Source: Marinoscillum sp964351885
GTDB taxonomy: Bacteria; Bacteroidota; Bacteroidia; Cytophagales; Cyclobacteriaceae
Assembly (NCBI GenBank): GCA_964351885.1
Contig: CAYGPP010000074.1
Span: forward strand, 1 to 18,517
DNA length: 18,517 nt
Reading direction: 5' to 3'
The stretch's first letter is position 1. Each line of letters begins with the position of its first letter. Position numbers and translations under genes: made by a program. Shown one piece after another: positions 1 through 5,481 of this stretch. Below the pieces are notes generated by a model. The model saw nothing but the letters and a program-made list of their open reading frames with translations, did not search any database and was not told where the DNA came from.

Positions 1-243
1 AAGGTTATTAAGGACTTAGCTGAGAGCTCCTTCAGAGTAAAGGAAGGTCTCATGGAAAACGATCAATATTCTGAAAAAGGCTTCTTATTTGATAATGACA
101 AATTTGAATTGAGTGAAATCTTCGGATTCAGCGAATCAGGATTAATCATCCATTATAACCCGTATGACATTTCGGCCTATTCCGATGGCCCAACTACCCT
201 AAATATCAATTTTGAGGAGTTAACAGGGAATTTCAAGTTTTAG
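1..243 (+). CDS. DUF3298-like domain protein, C-terminal fragment (5' end outside window)
   Basis: The frame is open from the first base, with no stop before the ATG at 52, so the gene almost certainly starts upstream of the window and this is the last 80 residues. The tail contains the pattern IIHYNPYDISAYSDGPTTL, which resembles the C-terminal signature of DUF3298/RsiV-type domains (an aromatic-N-P-Y-x-I-x-x-Y-x-x-G-P pattern followed by a beta strand). Proteins with this domain in Bacteroidota are usually small exported or lipid-anchored envelope proteins; their function is poorly defined, and the RsiV branch acts as a lysozyme-sensing anti-sigma factor. Nothing here shows an anti-sigma role. 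The stop codon lies 3 bp from the stop of the convergent fadD-like gene, with no terminator between them. Family assignment rests on the tail only. Confidence 0.7.
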   Translation, partial: KVIKDLAESSFRVKEGLMENDQYSEKGFLFDNDKFELSEIFGFSESGLIIHYNPYDISAYSDGPTTLNINFEELTGNFKF

Positions 244-246
244 AGA

Positions 247-1935
247 TTAATCGTAAGTATGCGTTTTAGCATCTTCTTCTTTAATAATTCTTCTCAAAAT
301 CTTACCGACATTTGATTTAGGCAATTCCTTTACAAAACTCACATGCTTAGGTCGTTTATAACCAGTTAGTTTCTCCTTACAAAACTCTTTGATTTCCGCC
401 TCAGTTAAGCTTCGGTCTTTCTTAACGATTACTACCTTCACTGCTTCTGTTGACTTGCTATCGGGAACTGCTATCGCTCCTACCTCTAGCACTTTCGGAT
501 GAAGTGCTACCGCATCTTCCACCTCATTAGGATACACGTTGAATCCAGAAACCAAGATCATTTCTTTTTTGCGATCTACTATCTTAAAGTAACCGTCAGG
601 TTCCATTACGGCTATATCACCTGTCTTAAAGTAACCGTTAATGAACGCCTCCTCTGTTTCCGTTGGTCGCTCCCAATATCCACCAAATACTTGTGGTCCC
701 TTGGCGCATAACTCTCCTTTTTCCCCAACTGCTACTTCTTTTCCTTCATCGTCTAAGAGCACTACATCTGTTTCAGGTATTGGCATTCCGATAGTCCCGA
801 CACGGTTACCTTCCCCTAACGGATTAATACATAATCCTGGAGAAGTTTCTGTCAATCCATAAGCCTCGGCAATTTTTTTTCCGGTCACTTGCTCCCATTT
901 TTCAGCAACAGCACGCTGAAGTGCCATTCCTCCCGCTAAAGCTACTTTTATTGTAGTATGATCTAGTCGATCAAAACCTGGAGTATTTAACAACCCATTG
1001 AAGAGGGTATTTACTCCAGTGATTAGTGTGAACTTATGTTTACTCAACTCCTTTACAAATCCTTTCATGTCTCTAGGATTGGTAATCAGAATATTTTTCG
1101 CTCCGAGTTTTGCAGGTAGTAGCGCGTGTGCATTCAGTGCAAAGATGTGATAAAGTGGCAGAGCCGCTATAAAAATCTCTTGACCATCTTCCAGATCCGT
1201 TTGCATTAGCCAAGCTTCCAATTGCTGGAGATTCCCAATTAAATTTCTATGAGTAAGCATCGCTCCCTTAGAGACACCAGTAGTCCCTCCTGTATATTGT
1301 AGAAAAGCCAAGTCACTAGACTTAATACTTGGACTTATAAGTGTGCTCTCGCTACCTCTTTTTAATGCCTCTTTAAAGTTAACTGCATTTGGTAAGTTGA
1401 ATTGAGGCACCATTTTCTTCACATACTTTACCACGAAATTGACCAAGCCACCTTTGAAGCCGCCAACCAAATCACCCAACTCAGTGATAATAATATTTTT
1501 TATAGGGGTATCTGCAAGTATCTCTTCAAGATTATATGCGAAATTGGCCAGTATAACGACTGCTTTTGCTCCCGAATCTGTAAACTGGTGCTTCATTTCG
1601 GAAGAAGTATATAGCGGATTGGTATTTACCACAGTCAATCCCGCTTTCAAAGCGCCGTACATGGCGATTGGATTCTGAAGAATATTAGGAAGCTGAATAG
1701 CAATTTTATCTCCAGGTTTTAATTTCAGATCATTCTGAAGATACGAAGCAAAATCATCACTCAATTGACCCAGCTCCTCAAAGGAAATCACCTTTCCCAT
1801 ATTTTCGTAAGCCGGTTTGCTTCCGAATTTTCGACGAGACTCAATAAACAATTCTGTTAGAGATTCGTACTTATCCGCATCAATAGTGTGGGGAATTCCT
1901 TCAGGGTAAGATGATAACCAAGGTCTGTTTTCCAT
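247..1935 (-). CDS. fadD: Long-chain fatty acid--CoA ligase (FadD-like)
   Basis: A 562-residue acyl-adenylate-forming enzyme that activates long-chain fatty acids to acyl-CoA through an acyl-AMP intermediate, the entry step to beta-oxidation or phospholipid acylation. Visible ANL-superfamily motifs are the P-loop YTGGTTGVSKGA at about residues 214-225, AYGLTETSP at about 358-366, the FadD signature from YFKTGDIA through VDRKKEMILVSGFNVYP at about 435-469, and the C-terminal catalytic lysine in SNVGKILRR (K545). Length equals that of typical FadD (about 560 residues). The ATG at 1935 begins a normal FadD N-terminus and no longer in-frame start is needed. The gene is transcribed toward the end of the DUF3298-like gene. 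Upstream are a 17-bp dyad (1975-1991) and a structured region with a terminator (2043-2205). FadD versus another long-chain acyl-CoA synthetase cannot be separated by eye, but the FadD signature is close. Confidence 0.93.
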   Translation of the reverse strand: MENRPWLSSYPEGIPHTIDADKYESLTELFIESRRKFGSKPAYENMGKVISFEELGQLSDDFASYLQNDLKLKPGDKIAIQLPNILQNPIAMYGALKAGLTVVNTNPLYTSSEMKHQFTDSGAKAVVILANFAYNLEEILADTPIKNIIITELGDLVGGFKGGLVNFVVKYVKKMVPQFNLPNAVNFKEALKRGSESTLISPSIKSSDLAFLQYTGGTTGVSKGAMLTHRNLIGNLQQLEAWLMQTDLEDGQEIFIAALPLYHIFALNAHALLPAKLGAKNILITNPRDMKGFVKELSKHKFTLITGVNTLFNGLLNTPGFDRLDHTTIKVALAGGMALQRAVAEKWEQVTGKKIAEAYGLTETSPGLCINPLGEGNRVGTIGMPIPETDVVLLDDEGKEVAVGEKGELCAKGPQVFGGYWERPTETEEAFINGYFKTGDIAVMEPDGYFKIVDRKKEMILVSGFNVYPNEVEDAVALHPKVLEVGAIAVPDSKSTEAVKVVIVKKDRSLTEAEIKEFCKEKLTGYKRPKHVSFVKELPKSNVGKILRRIIKEEDAKTHTYD

Positions 1936-1974
1936 TTTTTAGGTCTTGTGGTTTAACGCTCTAATATAGATATC

Positions 1975-1991
1975 CTGACTATTAATGTCAG
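1975..1991. promoter_or_regulatory. Dyad upstream of fadD, candidate operator
   Basis: A perfect inverted repeat, CTGAC-(7)-GTCAG, lies 40 bp upstream of the fadD start. A box TATATTAG (minus strand, 1961-1968) resembles the Bacteroidota -7 element with one mismatch. If it is used, the dyad would cover the -33 region, as expected for a repressor site. No matching TTG is seen at the right distance, so the promoter call is weak. Confidence 0.3.
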
Positions 1992-2042
1992 ACAGATTCA
2001 ATATTAAAAAATGCTATGAACGTTATAAACCTGTATGGCCCT

Positions 2043-2077
2043 AAAAAGAAAAAGGTCGTGGCACCCCTACCACGACC
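2043..2077 (-). terminator. Rho-independent terminator on the minus strand, not preceded by a minus-strand gene
   Basis: GGTCGTGG (2054-2061) pairs perfectly with CCACGACC (2070-2077) around an 8-nt loop. Read on the minus strand the hairpin is followed by TTTTTCTTTTT (2043-2053), a good U-tract. The plus-strand reading has no U-tract. No coding region lies upstream of it on the minus strand for over 500 bp, so it ends either a small RNA or an attenuated fadD leader. Confidence 0.7.
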
Positions 2078-2205
2078 AAATTCAAATAAACAACATTAAC
2101 CCAAAAATGGATGTAGGAGAAGGTTGCGATCCTTCTGATAAGTATTCCTAGCGCTTTTGAATACCCCACAAGTCAGAAAGTAGAAGGGTCAATTCCACTT
2201 GCTTA
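2045..2205 (-). ncRNA. Candidate structured small RNA or fadD leader RNA
   Basis: The proposed transcript starts near 2205, just downstream of the minus-strand promoter-like pair, and ends at the terminator hairpin, giving about 160 nt. Its folding elements are a long hairpin, CUUUCUGA (2173-2180) with UCAGAAGG (2131-2138) capped by GUAUUC/GAAUAC (2159-2164 and 2142-2147), and a competing hairpin, AGAAGG/CCUUCU (2118-2136). A CUCCUAC segment (2113-2119) is complementary to GUAGGGG in the terminator loop (2064-2070). An alternative start near 2233 would add a 5' stem-loop. It does not match tmRNA, SRP RNA or RNase P RNA as I know them, and the ends do not pair as in 6S RNA. The boundaries and the RNA itself are inferred. 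Confidence 0.35.
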
Positions 2206-2231
2206 CGAAGCAAATTTAGATAGGCTTGACC
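2187..2231. repeat. Nested inverted repeat over the minus-strand promoter
   Basis: GGTCAA (2187-2192) pairs with TTGACC (2226-2231). Inside it TTGCTT (2199-2204) pairs with AAGCAA (2208-2213) around a 3-nt loop. The -7 box lies within the outer dyad. It could be a protein-binding site, or the 5' stem-loop of a longer RNA starting near 2233. Confidence 0.45.
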
Positions 2232-2243
2232 TCTAATTGCAAA
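2211..2243 (-). promoter_or_regulatory. Bacteroidota-type promoter for the candidate RNA
   Basis: On the minus strand TTTG (2240-2243), then 21 nt, then TAAATTTG (2211-2218) matches the Bacteroidota arrangement of a -33 TTG/TTTG and a -7 TAnnTTTG. It points toward the orphan terminator about 150 bp downstream. A second, weaker -7-like box AATATTTG lies at 2240-2247. Confidence 0.4.
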
Positions 2244-2399
2244 TATTATAACGATCTTAATAAATATTTAGAGATCGAATAATAAAATCTCATTTTTTTA
2301 CATTTTTTACATTCTACCCGCCAAATAGGCTGCTATTTTATATTTCATTCAAAAATCATCCCGCATTTTCGAATCATAATTTGGCAAAAGGGTTGGTAA

Positions 2400-2519
2400 A
2401 TGAAAGAATATTTTAAGAAAAAACATAAAGACATAGAATTTCCATCTTTTAATCCGAACACAGAGATTTATGAACAAAGATCAATTTTTCTCAACTCACT
2501 GCGAATTCGAACAGATTAA
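2400..2519 (+). CDS. Possible 39-residue small protein, uncertain
   Basis: An ATG at 2400 opens a 39-codon frame ending in TAA at 2517-2519. The product is charged and lysine-rich at the start (MKEYFKKKHKDIEF) and contains FNPNTEIYEQ later, with no signal peptide or membrane segment. I recognise no family. A run AAAAGGG lies roughly 10 bases upstream of the ATG, but Bacteroidota starts often lack a ribosome binding site, so this says little. A frame of this size is not rare by chance in such AT-rich DNA, and it could simply be spacer. Confidence 0.15.
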   Translation: MKEYFKKKHKDIEFPSFNPNTEIYEQRSIFLNSLRIRTD

Positions 2520-2586
2520 TTCACTTTTGCCATCATTCAAAATAAATTTCTTAGCCATTTGTTATAAATATTTTAATAATTTTGAT

Positions 2587-2600
2587 CTAATTTTAATTAG
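2587..2600. promoter_or_regulatory. AT-rich palindrome upstream of the Lrp/AsnC gene
   Basis: CTAATTTTAATTAG is a perfect palindrome of two 6-bp arms around TT, centred about 56 bp upstream of the regulator's start. Lrp-family proteins commonly bind AT-rich imperfect palindromes and autoregulate, so it is a candidate autoregulatory site. The evidence is the symmetry and the position only. Confidence 0.3.
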
Positions 2601-2649
2601 CGTATCACATTGCGCCTACCTTAACTAAGATAAAATACCCCTCAGTGCC

Positions 2650-3111
2650 ATGAGTAAGAACTACGAAATAGATAGCATCGATTTGAAGATTCTGAACCTT
2701 CTTATGCAAGACGCTAAAATCCCATATACCGAAGTAGCCAAGAAAGTTTTCGTGTCTGGCGGAACTGTTCATGTAAGAATGAAAAAGCTGGAAGAAATGG
2801 GTGTTGTTAAGGGCACTACCTTGAAGATGGACTATTCCAAATTGGGATATGATGTAACTTGCTTCATGGGAATCTATTTACAAAAGTCCTCACTCTACGA
2901 TTCTGTTGTGGAACAGTTGAAAGGGATCGTGGAAATAGTGAAGGTTCACTACACTACTGGTAACTACAATATCTTCATCAAAATCCATTGTAGAGACACA
3001 AAACATCTCAAAGATGTGCTTCATGATAAGATTCAGAAAGTAGAAGGAATTGAGCGTACTGAAACGTTTATTTCTCTTGAAGAAAGTCTAAATAGACATC
3101 TCTTGTTCTGA
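2650..3111 (+). CDS. Lrp/AsnC family transcriptional regulator
   Basis: A 153-residue DNA-binding regulator of the feast/famine family. Residues about 7-60 form the N-terminal winged helix-turn-helix: the opening IDSIDLKILNLLMQDAKIPY is typical, followed by the recognition region EVAKKVFVSGGTVHVRMKKL. Residues about 65-150 form the RAM effector-binding and oligomerisation domain, with LGYDVTCFMGIYL, VHYTTGNYNIFIKI and a typical end, TETFISLEESLNR. Length matches the family. It lies 141 bp upstream of the sufB start on the same strand, so it may be co-transcribed with the SUF operon or control it. SUF operons elsewhere are often under IscR, SufR or Fur; an Lrp-type neighbour is a different arrangement, and a functional link is only inferred. 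Its effector is likely an amino acid, but that cannot be read from the sequence. Confidence 0.92.
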   Translation: MSKNYEIDSIDLKILNLLMQDAKIPYTEVAKKVFVSGGTVHVRMKKLEEMGVVKGTTLKMDYSKLGYDVTCFMGIYLQKSSLYDSVVEQLKGIVEIVKVHYTTGNYNIFIKIHCRDTKHLKDVLHDKIQKVEGIERTETFISLEESLNRHLLF

Positions 3112-3120
3112 TAAGTTAAA

Positions 3121-3134
3121 ATACCGGTTGGTAT
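3121..3134. promoter_or_regulatory. Dyad between the Lrp gene and sufB
   Basis: ATACC-GGTT-GGTAT is a perfect 5-bp inverted repeat starting 9 bp after the Lrp stop. It is followed by the pyrimidine run CCTTTTCCTT, so it could be a weak terminator of the Lrp transcript, or a protein-binding site before the SUF operon. The stem is short for a terminator. Confidence 0.3.
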
Positions 3135-3191
3135 CCTTTTCCTTAGTCTCAGGTTCGATCCTTATTATTTAGAATTATTATAAATAAGTGC

Positions 3192-3199
3192 TTACTTTG
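3192..3199 (+). promoter_or_regulatory. -7-like box upstream of sufB
   Basis: TTACTTTG differs by one base from the Bacteroidota -7 element TAnnTTTG and would give a sufB leader of about 50 nt. No TTG is seen at the expected -33 distance, so it is a weak call. Confidence 0.25.
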
Positions 3200-3252
3200 C
3201 GAAACTTCCATGCGACTTGGTAGTTAAGGAAAGAAGAGAATCGAATAATTTT

Positions 3253-4698
3253 ATGAGCAAAGACGATCAAGTTCTAGAAGAATTTACCTCAAAAGAATAT
3301 GAGCATGGTTGGCACGTAGATTTCGAGGCTGATGAAGCACCTTTTGGGTTGAGTGAAGATATCGTCAGGTTTATATCTGCAAAGAAAAACGAACCTGAAT
3401 GGCTTCTTGAATGGAGATTATCTGCCTACCGAAAATGGGAAACGATGGAAGAGCCTAAATGGCCAAACGTCAAGTATCCAAAAATTGATTTTCAGGCAAT
3501 CAAGTACTATTCAGCACCAAAGAAGGATAAAAAAGTTAAAAGTCTTGATGAAATAGATCCTGAATTACTCAAGACCTTTGAGCGTTTAGGTATTTCACTG
3601 AACGAACAAAAAAGGCTTTCAGGTGTAGCTGTGGATGCAGTCATTGACTCTGTATCAGTAGCTACTACATTTAAAGAGACACTTGGGGAGCTCGGAATTG
3701 TTTTCTCTTCATTCAGCGAAGCTGTAGAAGAACATCCAGAACTTATCAAAAAATATCTTGGTTCAGTAGTCCCTCCTGGAGATAATTACTACGCCGCACT
3801 GAACTCAGCTGTTTTCTCAGACGGCTCGTTCTGTTACATCCCTAAGGGTGTCAGATGCCCAATGGAGCTTTCTACATATTTCAGAATCAATGCAGCCAAC
3901 ACAGGTCAGTTTGAAAGAACTTTGATTGTGGCAGAAGATAATTCTTATGTCTCCTATCTAGAAGGCTGCACCGCACCCCAGCGAGATGAAAATCAACTCC
4001 ATGCTGCAGTGGTTGAAATATACGCAGCGAAGGAAGCTGAAGTCAAATACTCGACAGTGCAAAACTGGTATCCCGGAGATAAAGATGGAAAGGGAGGAAT
4101 CTACAATTTCGTAACTAAGCGTGGAATTTGTGCTGGCGATCATGCTAAGATTAGTTGGACTCAAGTAGAAACAGGCTCCGCTGTGACATGGAAATATCCT
4201 TCTTGTATCCTTAAAGGAGATTATTCTCAAGGAGAGTTTTATTCTGTCGCTGTTACCAATAATCACCAGCAAGCAGATACTGGCACCAAAATGATCCATA
4301 TTGGGAAAAATACTAAATCACGAATTGTATCAAAAGGTATTTCTGCAGGTCATTCTCAAAACTCTTATAGAGGTCAAGTACAGATCATGAAACGAGCGAC
4401 CAACGCTCGTAATTTCTCTCAATGTGATTCACTCCTTATGGGCGACCAATGTGGAGCACATACCTTTCCATATATAGACGTTGAGAATAATTCGGCTCAA
4501 GTTGAGCATGAAGCAACTACTTCTAAAATTGGTGATGATCAAATCTTCTATTGCCAGCAAAGAGGAATCGATGAAGAAAGTGCCGTAGCGCTGATTGTCA
4601 ATGGATTTGCGAAAGAAGTCATGAATAAGCTCCCTATGGAATTCGCCGTAGAAGCACAAAAACTATTAGCGCTTACACTAGAGGGTAGCGTCGGATAA
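3253..4698 (+). CDS. sufB: SufB, Fe-S cluster scaffold subunit
   Basis: Core subunit of the cytoplasmic SufBCD scaffold that builds Fe-S clusters and passes them to carriers. It has 481 residues from the ATG at 3253. An in-frame TTG at 3217 would add 12 residues, but ATG and the usual family N-terminus favour 3253. The C-terminal half is the beta-helix core. Visible conserved residues are C239 in EGCTAPQRDENQLH (the position of E. coli C254, the sulfur acceptor), C391 in CDSLLMG (E. coli C405), and E420 in the QVEHEATTSKIG stretch (E. coli E434), so the cluster-building site looks intact. The nearby CGAHTFPYIDV segment is also conserved. It is the first gene of the operon, and sufC follows after 18 bp. 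No oddities were seen. Confidence 0.97.
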   Translation: MSKDDQVLEEFTSKEYEHGWHVDFEADEAPFGLSEDIVRFISAKKNEPEWLLEWRLSAYRKWETMEEPKWPNVKYPKIDFQAIKYYSAPKKDKKVKSLDEIDPELLKTFERLGISLNEQKRLSGVAVDAVIDSVSVATTFKETLGELGIVFSSFSEAVEEHPELIKKYLGSVVPPGDNYYAALNSAVFSDGSFCYIPKGVRCPMELSTYFRINAANTGQFERTLIVAEDNSYVSYLEGCTAPQRDENQLHAAVVEIYAAKEAEVKYSTVQNWYPGDKDGKGGIYNFVTKRGICAGDHAKISWTQVETGSAVTWKYPSCILKGDYSQGEFYSVAVTNNHQQADTGTKMIHIGKNTKSRIVSKGISAGHSQNSYRGQVQIMKRATNARNFSQCDSLLMGDQCGAHTFPYIDVENNSAQVEHEATTSKIGDDQIFYCQQRGIDEESAVALIVNGFAKEVMNKLPMEFAVEAQKLLALTLEGSVG

Positions 4699-4716
4699 AT
4701 TCAATCATATCAATCA

Positions 4717-5472
4717 ATGCTTAAGATTAAAAATTTACAGGCCTCAATTGAGGGTAAAGAAATACTTAGAGGTATTAACCTTGAAGTGAATCCAGGAGAA
4801 GTACATGCGATCATGGGACCGAATGGTTCTGGTAAGAGCACCCTTGCATCTGTATTAGCTGGACGTGAGGAATACGATGTTACTGGAGGCAGTGTAGACT
4901 TTTTGGGTGATAACCTTCTTGAGCTTTCTCCAGAAGAACGAGCTAGAGTTGGAATATTTTTAGCTTTTCAATACCCTGTTGAGATACCTGGAGTGTCTAC
5001 AACAAATTTCTTGAAAACTGCGGTTAATCAAATACGTGAAGCTAGAGGGTTAGCAAAATTAGATGCCGTTTCATTTCTGAAAGAGATGAAAGAAAAAATG
5101 AAGCTTGTCGAAATTGATCAATCTCTTCTTAGCAGGGCTCTAAATGAAGGATTCTCTGGAGGTGAAAAGAAAAGAAATGAGATATTCCAAATGGCGATGC
5201 TTGAACCTAAACTTTCTATTCTTGACGAGACTGACTCAGGACTAGATATAGATGCATTGAAGATCGTTTCGCACGGTGTAAATGCATTGAAAAGACCTGA
5301 TACCGCAACAATTGTGGTAACGCACTATCAAAGATTACTTGATTATATCGTTCCAGATTTTGTTCATGTATTGTACAAAGGAAAAATCGTAAAGTCAGGT
5401 GACAAATCTCTCGCGCTTGAATTAGAGGAGAAAGGTTACGATTGGATCAAGGAAGAAGTAGCAGCAGTATAA
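4717..5472 (+). CDS. sufC: SufC, ATPase of the SufBCD scaffold
   Basis: An ABC-type ATPase of 251 residues that binds SufB and SufD and drives the conformational change needed for cluster assembly; it is cytoplasmic, not a transporter. All ABC motifs are visible: Walker A GPNGSGKST at 34-42, Q-loop glutamine Q85 in AFQYP, signature FSGGEKKRNE at 146-155, Walker B LSILDETDSGLD at 166-177 with catalytic E171, and switch histidine H203 in VVTHYQR. The ETDSGLD form of the Walker B/D-loop region and the KKRNE extension after the signature are typical of SufC rather than of transport ATPases. It lies between sufB and sufD with short gaps (18 and 9 bp), as in a single transcript. Confidence 0.97.
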   Translation: MLKIKNLQASIEGKEILRGINLEVNPGEVHAIMGPNGSGKSTLASVLAGREEYDVTGGSVDFLGDNLLELSPEERARVGIFLAFQYPVEIPGVSTTNFLKTAVNQIREARGLAKLDAVSFLKEMKEKMKLVEIDQSLLSRALNEGFSGGEKKRNEIFQMAMLEPKLSILDETDSGLDIDALKIVSHGVNALKRPDTATIVVTHYQRLLDYIVPDFVHVLYKGKIVKSGDKSLALELEEKGYDWIKEEVAAV

Positions 5473-5481
5473 AATATTCTA

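Larger units (their letters stand above)
1936..2649. other. 714-bp non-coding interval between fadD and the Lrp/AsnC gene
   Basis: No long reading frame occupies this stretch on either strand. From left to right it holds the fadD upstream dyad, a minus-strand intrinsic terminator, several inverted repeats that fold into consecutive hairpins, a perfect TAnnTTTG box on the minus strand, an AT-rich section with T tracts (2293-2309), a possible 39-codon frame (2400-2519) and an AT-rich palindrome before the Lrp gene. Each is listed separately. Apart from the small frame, the part from about 2310 to 2586 shows nothing I can name. Confidence 0.8.

Noticed and set aside
2043..2233. Assignment of the structured region as 6S RNA, tmRNA or SRP RNA
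   Set aside because: The ends do not pair as in 6S, no tmRNA acceptor-like ends or tag frame are seen, and no SRP domain IV loop motif is visible.
3217..3252. TTG start extending SufB by 12 residues
   Set aside because: The added residues are not SufB-like and the ATG at 3253 gives a normal N-terminus.
3958..4299. 113-codon minus-strand frame inside sufB
   Set aside because: It lies wholly within a strongly conserved gene on the other strand, and its product has no recognisable domain.
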